Shown one piece after another: positions 58,769-64,000 of a stretch of DNA of 64,000 nt. A program made the translations under genes and the position numbers. Position 1 is the first letter of the stretch; each line of letters starts with the position of its first letter. A model generated the notes under the pieces. The model had not been told where the DNA came from, did not search any database, and was given only the letters and a program-made list of their open reading frames with translations. This DNA comes from Rhodopseudomonas julia (GTDB lineage Bacteria; Pseudomonadota; Alphaproteobacteria; Rhizobiales; Afifellaceae): NCBI RefSeq assembly GCF_030813515.1, contig NZ_JAUSUK010000001.1, forward strand, positions 496,001-560,000, given 5' to 3'.

Positions 58769-59770
58769 TCATTTCATGAAGCCGAGTTCCTTGTACGCCT
58801 TCTCGGCGCCCGGATGCAGCGGCACCGGCTGGTTCTTCCAGGCCACGCTCGGATCGTAACGGCCAAGCACCTTGTAGATGTTGCCGAAGCGGTCACGGTT
58901 CTCGATCAAGGTCTTGGTGATCGTGTAGGCGGTGTCCTCCGAGACTTCCGAAGACATCAGGATGAGCGCTTCCATGGTGGTGACGGGGACGTCGCCTTCG
59001 CCCGCCTGAAGCTTCTCGTAAGACCCGGCCCGAATGACGCCCTTGCCGTAACCATAGGTGTCGGAGAGATAGGCCATCAGATCGTCGCCGAAGGGCACGA
59101 GCCGCGCCTCGCGGCGGCCGGTCTCGGTCTCCAGCGCAATGCCGGTCGGCGCGCTGCCTGCACCCCACAACACGTCGATCTGTCCGTCCTGGAAGGCGGA
59201 GATGAGCTGCGTGTAGGTGCCGTTGATGAGCGTTCCACCCGCCTCGGAGATCTTTTCAGAGGAATTGTCGTAGAAAGCGAGCGCCCGTTGAAGCGTCAGC
59301 TCCTCGGACGTCGCGCGCGGCGAGGTGCCGATGCGAATCTTCGGATCGGCGAGGATCTCGGCCAGCGGGCGCTGATCGTCGGAGGCGACGATCACGTGGA
59401 ACTCCGCCGGCGCCCAGGTGCCGCCGAGCGAGCGCAGCGTCTCATGCTTGCGGTCATACGGATCCTCGCCCTTCATCGCCGCTGCGGCCAGAAAGTCGAT
59501 GCCCATGCCCATCTGGCTGATGCCGCTTTCGATACGTGTGGGGTTGTCGCGGCCGCCGCCCGGCACGACGCGGATTTTGATGTCCGAGTTCTCCTCCATG
59601 ACGATGTTGGCAAGGCCGGTCACGATCGTGAACCAGCTGCCGCCCGGCGAGCCGGCGGCCCATTCAAGGTTCTCCGCGGCCCGGCTCGGCGCCGCCGAGA
59701 GGAGCACTCCCGCACCGAGAACTACGGCGGCTGCGAGCCGCGCTCCGAACGCTGCAATTCCTGTCTTCAT
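58769..59770 (-). CDS. TRAP transporter substrate-binding protein, TAXI family
   Basis: A 333-residue periplasmic binding protein. Signal peptide MKTGIAAFGARLAAAVVLGAG with cleavage near SRAAEN; then the TAXI-family opening EWAAGSPGGSWFTIVTGLANIV (about residue 36), GTSPRATSEELTLQRALAFY (about residue 145) and LHPGAEKAYKELG at the end. It delivers its ligand to the fused TRAP permease. ATG 59770 has agggga at good distance. The ligand is unknown; amino or dicarboxylic acids are usual. Confidence 0.92.
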   Translation of the reverse strand: MKTGIAAFGARLAAAVVLGAGVLLSAAPSRAAENLEWAAGSPGGSWFTIVTGLANIVMEENSDIKIRVVPGGGRDNPTRIESGISQMGMGIDFLAAAAMKGEDPYDRKHETLRSLGGTWAPAEFHVIVASDDQRPLAEILADPKIRIGTSPRATSEELTLQRALAFYDNSSEKISEAGGTLINGTYTQLISAFQDGQIDVLWGAGSAPTGIALETETGRREARLVPFGDDLMAYLSDTYGYGKGVIRAGSYEKLQAGEGDVPVTTMEALILMSSEVSEDTAYTITKTLIENRDRFGNIYKVLGRYDPSVAWKNQPVPLHPGAEKAYKELGFMK

Positions 59771-59826
59771 CACGTTCCCCTTTGCTTATGGCAGGCAGAC
59801 GGCTCGGAGCGGAAAGCTCCGGGCAG

Positions 59827-61032
59827 CTACCCGCGGGTGAAGGCATCGAGCCGGTCGAGGCCGGATTTGAGATCCGCCTTCAGATCGTCCGCGTCCTCGA
59901 GGCCTGCGTAGAGACGCACGAGACTGCCCTCGGCCTCCCAGCGCGTCGCCGTGCGGGCATGTCCCGGATCGGTGAGGAGGACGAGGCTCTCAAAGCCGCC
60001 CCAGGAGAAGCCCTGGGAAAAGAGCTGCAGCGCTTCCACGAAGGCGATGGCGCCGGCCTTCGTGGTGGCGAGCTCGACGGCGAAGAGGCCCGAGGCCCCG
60101 GAAAAGTCCCGGAGCCACAGAGCATGATCGGGATGAGAGGCAAGGGCCGGATGCAGGACGCGCCGCACCTGCGGCTGGCATTCCAGCCATTCGGCAAGAG
60201 CGAGCCCCGTGCGGTAATGCCGTTCCAGCCGCACGGCGAGCGTGCGCAGACCGCGCGCGGCGAGATAGACGTCGTCGGGCGAGATGCGGTAGCCGAGCCA
60301 GTTCGCCGCCTGTCGCAGCAGCCGGTGATGGTCCTCACGCGCCGCAGTCACCGTGCCGATCATGGCGTCGGAATGGCCCACGACGTATTTTGTCGCCGCC
60401 TCCACCACCAGATCGACGCCGAGCGCGAGCGGCTTCAGGAAGAGCGACGAGGCCCAGGTATTGTCGCACATGGTGAGCGCGCCGTGGGCCCGCGCCACGG
60501 ACGTGATCGCCGGCAGATCCTGGATTTCGAACGTTAGAGATCCTGGCGATTCCAGATAGACGAGGCGGGTGTTCGGCCGCATCGCCTCTGCGATCGCCGC
60601 CCCGGCCCGCGGATCGAAATAGCTCACCTCGACGCCACTGCGGGCGATGAAGGCCGAAAGAGAGGTGCGTGCCGGCTCGTAGACGCTGTCGGTCACCAGC
60701 ACATGGTCGCCGGGCTTTAGAAAGGCGACGAGCGGCAGCACGCAGGCGGCGAGACCGGACGGGACGGCGACGGTGCCGTAACCACCCGACAGGACTGCGA
60801 TCGCCTCTTCGAAGGCAAAGACATCGGGCGTGCCGAAACGGCCGTAGAATAAGGTGCCTTTGTCGAAGCGGGCGCTCTTGGCGGCTTCGAGATCTTCCAC
60901 TGTGTCAAAGACGATGGTCGAGGCGCGGTGCAGCGGCATGTTGACCGGCCCAGGATGGGCGACCGGCCGACCGATCCGGCTCAGGAGCGTCTCCGGGCGG
61001 GGCTGAGAGCCTGACGAACCGCTATCGGGCAT
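59827..61032 (-). CDS. metC: Cystathionine beta-lyase-like PLP enzyme (C-S lyase)
   Basis: A 401-residue PLP enzyme of the Cys/Met metabolism (gamma) family. It has YGRFGTPDVFAFEEAIA (about residue 63, the phosphate-cup Tyr/Arg), VPSGLAACV, DNTWASSLFLKPLALG (about residue 190), and the PLP Lys in EAATKYVVGHSD (about residue 214). Best match is cystathionine beta-lyase (MetC), which splits cysteine S-conjugates to pyruvate, ammonia and a thiol. As first gene of a catabolic operon with its own regulator, it may act on a sulfur-containing nutrient rather than in methionine synthesis. Confidence 0.86.
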   Translation of the reverse strand: MPDSGSSGSQPRPETLLSRIGRPVAHPGPVNMPLHRASTIVFDTVEDLEAAKSARFDKGTLFYGRFGTPDVFAFEEAIAVLSGGYGTVAVPSGLAACVLPLVAFLKPGDHVLVTDSVYEPARTSLSAFIARSGVEVSYFDPRAGAAIAEAMRPNTRLVYLESPGSLTFEIQDLPAITSVARAHGALTMCDNTWASSLFLKPLALGVDLVVEAATKYVVGHSDAMIGTVTAAREDHHRLLRQAANWLGYRISPDDVYLAARGLRTLAVRLERHYRTGLALAEWLECQPQVRRVLHPALASHPDHALWLRDFSGASGLFAVELATTKAGAIAFVEALQLFSQGFSWGGFESLVLLTDPGHARTATRWEAEGSLVRLYAGLEDADDLKADLKSGLDRLDAFTRG

Positions 61033-61077
61033 CTTGTCCTTTCCGCTTCAAGTAGAACAGACGAGGGCAGCGTGGCG

Positions 61078-61109
61078 TATTGCATGCCATCCGTCAATAT
61101 TGTATGCCA
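61078..61109. promoter_or_regulatory. Tandem operator in the divergent metC-like / gntR promoter region
   Basis: TATTGCATGCCA (61078-61089) and TATTGTATGCCA (61098-61109) are direct repeats with 11 of 12 bases equal, offset by 20 bp (two helical turns). Each core (TTGCATGCCA) is itself a near-palindrome of the GntR-family kind. They lie 46 bp upstream of the metC-like start and 157 bp before the GntR gene, and are the likely sites for that regulator. Confidence 0.6.
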
Positions 61110-61265
61110 ACATTCTTCTATCAGAGCATTCCGCTCCCCCGGTTTGAAGCAACAAGAATCCGCTATGCGGCGCGCTGGAAGAAAGCCGTTCGGCCTTTGG
61201 CCCGCCGAGAGAAACCGCCTTCCGGGCGCCGGGGACGAGAGAAGGACGAGGAGCGCCAGGCCAAG

Positions 61266-62018
61266 ATGGATGAGACCAATACCGACCTCCGATTCCTTTC
61301 GGGCAGAAGTGGCGAGACTGGCGCCCATGGCGTGGCGCCGAGACCCCTGCCCCAGCAGGTCGCAGCGTATGTTCGTGATCTAATAATCCACGATCACCTG
61401 AAGCCCGGCGAGCGCATCCGCGAGCGCCGCATCGCCGAGGAGCTCAACGTCTCCCGCACGCCGCTGCGCGATGCGCTCAAGATCCTGGCGATGGAGCGGC
61501 TCGTTGACCTGACACCCAACAAAGGGGCGGTCGTCGTCCAGTCCACGGATGCCGAAATCGCGGAAATGCTGACGGTCTATTCCGAGCTCGAAGCGCTCGG
61601 CGGACGCATCGCCTGTGGTGCCGCAACGGAGGCCGACATCCTGCGCGTCGCCCATTACGACAAGGTGATGGCACGTGCCTTCGCCGAGGAGGACAGGGCC
61701 GCGTATTTCGCCGCCAATCAGGGCTTCCACCTTGCCATCGTCGCCGCCTCCCACAATTCCACGCTGATGGAGATGCACAGCCATCTCAACATCCGTCTCT
61801 ACCGCATCCGCTATCTGGCCGTGATGAGTACGCAGGAATGGACGGCCGCCGCCGGGGAGCACAGCGAGCTTCTCAACGCCTTGAAGGCCCGCGACGCCGA
61901 CCGCCTCACCTATCTGCAGCGCGAACATCTGGGCTTCGCGTGGCGCCTTCTCGGTGCATGGAACCCGCCCATGACCCTCCGCGGCCTGACGGACCTGCCG
62001 CGGCCGGGCAAAGCCTGA
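61266..62018 (+). CDS. GntR family regulator (FCD/FadR subfamily)
   Basis: A 250-residue regulator with an N-terminal winged helix (VAAYVRDLIIHDHLKPGERI; RRIAEELNVSRTPLRDALK, about residue 56; VDLTPNKGAVV wing) and a C-terminal all-helical FCD domain (EMLTVYSELEALGGRIA; residues with metal-type His in FHLAIVAASHN and GEHSELLNAL). It is divergent from the nine-gene minus-strand operon and leads the qor/molybdoenzyme genes. ATG 61266 is chosen at the start of the conserved part; the frame reaches 61080, through the operator repeats. Confidence 0.87.
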   Translation: MDETNTDLRFLSGRSGETGAHGVAPRPLPQQVAAYVRDLIIHDHLKPGERIRERRIAEELNVSRTPLRDALKILAMERLVDLTPNKGAVVVQSTDAEIAEMLTVYSELEALGGRIACGAATEADILRVAHYDKVMARAFAEEDRAAYFAANQGFHLAIVAASHNSTLMEMHSHLNIRLYRIRYLAVMSTQEWTAAAGEHSELLNALKARDADRLTYLQREHLGFAWRLLGAWNPPMTLRGLTDLPRPGKA

Positions 62019-62054
62019 GCCCATCCCGAAGATCACAGCAAAAAGAGGATTTTC

Positions 62055-63029
62055 ATGTCGAAAGCGATCATCCAGACCGACAAGGGCGGACCAGAGGTGC
62101 TGGAATGGCGCGAGCGCGAGGATCCGACGCCAGCCGAAAACGAGGTGTCGCTTCGCCATACCGCCATCGGAGTCAATTTCATCGACATCTATGTGCGCGA
62201 GGGCGCTTATCCGATGATGACGCTGCCGGGCACGCCCGGCATGGAGGCGGCCGGCGTCGTTGAAAGCCTTGGGCCCGGCGTCGAAGGGCTGAAGGTCGGT
62301 GACCGCGTCGCCTATGTTACGACCGCCCCCGGCTCCTACAGCGAACGTCGGGTCATGCCGGCCGACCGCCTCGTCCCGCTTCCCGACGACATCAGCGACG
62401 ATACGGCCGCCGCCCTTATGCTGAAGGGCATGACGGTGGAGCGCCTCCTCCACAAGACGGCAGTGGCGACGGCGAACGATACGATCCTCATCCATGCGGC
62501 AGCCGGCGGCGTCGGCCTCCTTCTCACCGCCTGGGCGAAAGCCATCGGCGCCACCGTCATCGGCACGGTCGGCTCCGAGGCCAAGGCGCAGCTCGCGGCC
62601 GACGCAGGCGCCGATCATGTCGTCGTCAGCACCAAAGAGGACGTCGCGGAGCGCGTTGCCGAGATCACTGGCGGCAAGGGCTGCCGCCTTATCTATGACG
62701 GCGTCGGCAAGGACACGTTTGAGACGTCGCTGAAAGCCGTGGCGAAGTTCGGCCATTTGATCAGCTTCGGCAACGCGTCAGGCGCCGTGCCGCCGGTCAA
62801 CATCGCCGTTCTTGCGCCGAAATGCATCGCGCTGTCGCGCCCGCAGGTGTTTCCTTACATCGCCGACCGCGCCGACCTTCTGGAGACGGCGGAAAACCTC
62901 TTCGCCGCCATCCGCAAGGGCATCGTGCGCAGCGACATCAACCAGACGTTCCCGCTCGCCGAGGCTGCCGAGGCGCATAGAGCCCTTGCCGCCCGCCGCA
63001 CCACGGGCCAGATCGTCCTTCATCCTTGA
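62055..63029 (+). CDS. qorA: NAD(P)H:quinone oxidoreductase (QorA-like)
   Basis: A 324-residue zinc-free medium-chain reductase: IGVNFIDIYVREGAYP (about residue 38), PGTPGMEAAGVV, MLKGMTVERLLHKTA (about residue 126) and the NADPH motif HAAAGGVGLLLTAWAKAIGA (about residue 152). It reduces quinones or enones by NADPH, with no metal-binding Cys. It starts 36 bp after the GntR gene with an aaaagagga ribosome site. Its place in the regulon is not clear; detoxifying a reactive enone or quinone product is possible. Confidence 0.9.
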   Translation: MSKAIIQTDKGGPEVLEWREREDPTPAENEVSLRHTAIGVNFIDIYVREGAYPMMTLPGTPGMEAAGVVESLGPGVEGLKVGDRVAYVTTAPGSYSERRVMPADRLVPLPDDISDDTAAALMLKGMTVERLLHKTAVATANDTILIHAAAGGVGLLLTAWAKAIGATVIGTVGSEAKAQLAADAGADHVVVSTKEDVAERVAEITGGKGCRLIYDGVGKDTFETSLKAVAKFGHLISFGNASGAVPPVNIAVLAPKCIALSRPQVFPYIADRADLLETAENLFAAIRKGIVRSDINQTFPLAEAAEAHRALAARRTTGQIVLHP

Positions 63030-63038
63030 GGCTAATCC

Positions 63039-63069
63039 GGGCCGGTCGCGAAGGGTTGCGGCCGGCCCG
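63039..63069 (+). terminator. Possible hairpin after qorA
   Basis: CGGGCCGG (63039-63046) and CCGGCCCG (63062-63069) can form an 8-bp stem with a 15-base loop, nine bases after the qorA stop. There is no T-run, and the molybdoenzyme gene follows on the same strand, so it may be only a partial stop. Confidence 0.35.
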
Positions 63070-63108
63070 ACCCTCCCAGCCAAGCACCGTCGATGAGGAT
63101 TCCGCCGC

Positions 63109-64000
63109 ATGCTGCCTGAGCCCGAGAAGCCGACCGTCGCCACCCATTGGGGCACCTACCGCGCTCGCTGGGAGGGGGGTGAGCTCACGGCGCTCGATCC
63201 GGTGGCAGAGGATCCAGATCCCTCCCCCATCGCCGGCTCGATGATCGATGCGCTCAACAATCCGAGCCGTATTCTGCGCCCCGCGGTGCGCCGATCCTTC
63301 CTCGAGACAGGCCATAGAGCCGGCGGCGAAGGACGCGGCGCAGAACCTTTCGTCGAAGTCACCTGGGAAGAAGCTCTCGACCTCGCGGCGGCCGAACTCG
63401 ACCGCGTGCGCAAATCTCACGGCAACGGCGCCATCTACGGCGGCTCCTACGGCTGGGCGAGCGCCGGGCGCTTCCACCATGCGCAGAGCCAGATCCATCG
63501 CTTCCTCAACACGATCGGCGGCTACACCCGCTCCGTCCAGAACTACTCCTACGCCGCCGCCGACGCGATCGTGCCGCATGTGCTTGGCGACAAGCGTGGT
63601 CTCGTCTCGCGCCACACGAGCTGGGACGTGATCGCCAAAGCGAGCGGTCTCATCGTGATGTTCGGCGGTGCGCCGCGCAAGAACGCCCAAGTCTCCTCCG
63701 GCGGCATCGCCCGCCATATCGTCGGCGAGGCGATCGCGACGGCGCAAAAAAACGGTGCGGAGATCGTCTCCGTCAGCCCGATCCGCGACGACACGGTCGG
63801 CGATCCCGATCCGGAATGGCTGCCGGTCCGACCGACAAGCGATGTCGCCTTGATGCTCGGGCTCGCCCATACACTCGCCATCGAGGGGCTTGCGGACCGC
63901 GCCTTTCTGGAGCGCTACACCACCGGCTACGACCGGTTCGAAGCCTATCTCTTCGGACGACATGACGGCACGCCCAAGGACGCCGATTGGGCGGCGTCGC
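63109..64000 (+). CDS. Molybdopterin oxidoreductase, BisC/TorA (DMSO reductase) family, 5' part
   Basis: The first 297 codons of a gene that runs off the right edge. The start MLPEPEKPTVATHWGTYRAR lacks an iron-sulfur Cys motif and a Tat signal, so this is a cytoplasmic member of the DMSO-reductase family. SRILRPAVRRSFLE (about residue 53), YGGSYGWASAGRFHHAQSQ (about residue 104, with the Ser that ligates molybdenum nearby), and MFGGAPRKNAQ (about residue 184) fit biotin sulfoxide, methionine sulfoxide and TMAO reductases. A gagg lies before the ATG. It may reduce a sulfoxide or N-oxide taken up by the neighbouring transporter. Confidence 0.87.
   Translation, partial: MLPEPEKPTVATHWGTYRARWEGGELTALDPVAEDPDPSPIAGSMIDALNNPSRILRPAVRRSFLETGHRAGGEGRGAEPFVEVTWEEALDLAAAELDRVRKSHGNGAIYGGSYGWASAGRFHHAQSQIHRFLNTIGGYTRSVQNYSYAAADAIVPHVLGDKRGLVSRHTSWDVIAKASGLIVMFGGAPRKNAQVSSGGIARHIVGEAIATAQKNGAEIVSVSPIRDDTVGDPDPEWLPVRPTSDVALMLGLAHTLAIEGLADRAFLERYTTGYDRFEAYLFGRHDGTPKDADWAAS

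Noticed and set aside
1-64000. CRISPR array, insertion sequence or prophage
   Set aside because: No regularly spaced repeats, transposase, integrase or phage structural gene were seen; the only short repeats are those listed as features.

Overview
The window looks like chromosome of a high-GC alphaproteobacterium, probably Hyphomicrobiales (Rhizobiales). I base this on overall composition, the gene families (AdoCbl-dependent methylmalonyl-CoA mutase, Rhizobium-type asparaginase, several amino-acid dehydrogenase and ABC/TRAP uptake operons) and tightly overlapping genes. No species is claimed. There are two tRNA genes, no rRNA, and no CRISPR array, transposase or phage gene that I can recognise.

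Layout. 1-700: an AT-richer, foreign-looking edge holding the 5' end of a repeat-containing protein that runs off the left end. 0.7-11.5 kb: two small conserved proteins, then mutA-mutB (methylmalonyl-CoA mutase) behind a structured leader, with the mutase chaperone meaB 5 kb further on. Between mutB and meaB lie an SDR/AGE sugar-enzyme operon, a secreted Cys-rich peptide, two paralogous unknown proteins and a YbjQ-type protein. 11.6-13.6 kb: asparaginase and an SDR that has lost its catalytic Tyr.

13.7-25.3 kb: an eight-gene minus-strand operon that joins an oligopeptide-type ABC importer to a large ABC-exporter-like protein with a decayed nucleotide-binding domain, a stand-alone cyclic-nucleotide-binding protein, a metallo-beta-lactamase-fold hydrolase and a membrane class III nucleotide cyclase. 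Divergent from it, 25.7-32.2 kb is a six-gene plus-strand operon of four glycosyltransferases, a polysaccharide-deacetylase-like protein and an Stf0-type sulfotransferase, met by a convergent secreted polysaccharide lyase. This pair is my main candidate for an undescribed system: a cyclic-nucleotide-gated machine for making, exporting or sensing a sulfated surface glycan.

33.3-38.1 kb: tRNA-Gln and tRNA-Pro, then a D-lysine/pipecolate-like trio (D-amino-acid dehydrogenase, ornithine-cyclodeaminase/ketimine-reductase-type enzyme, ALDH7-type semialdehyde dehydrogenase). 38.2-50.3 kb: a spermidine/putrescine-type ABC transporter with a fused double permease, a three-part HcnABC/opine-oxidase-like dehydrogenase, an IclR regulator, and an enoyl-CoA hydratase/acyl-CoA ligase/Rossmann-protein operon. 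Three copies of one inverted-repeat operator tie this regulon together. 50.4-61.0 kb: a second catabolic operon of nine genes (PLP C-S lyase, TAXI-TRAP transporter, Asp/Glu-type racemase, a second HcnABC-like dehydrogenase, an AhpD-like protein, an AceE-like TPP enzyme), divergent from a GntR-family regulator with quinone oxidoreductase and a BisC-type molybdoenzyme that runs off the right end.
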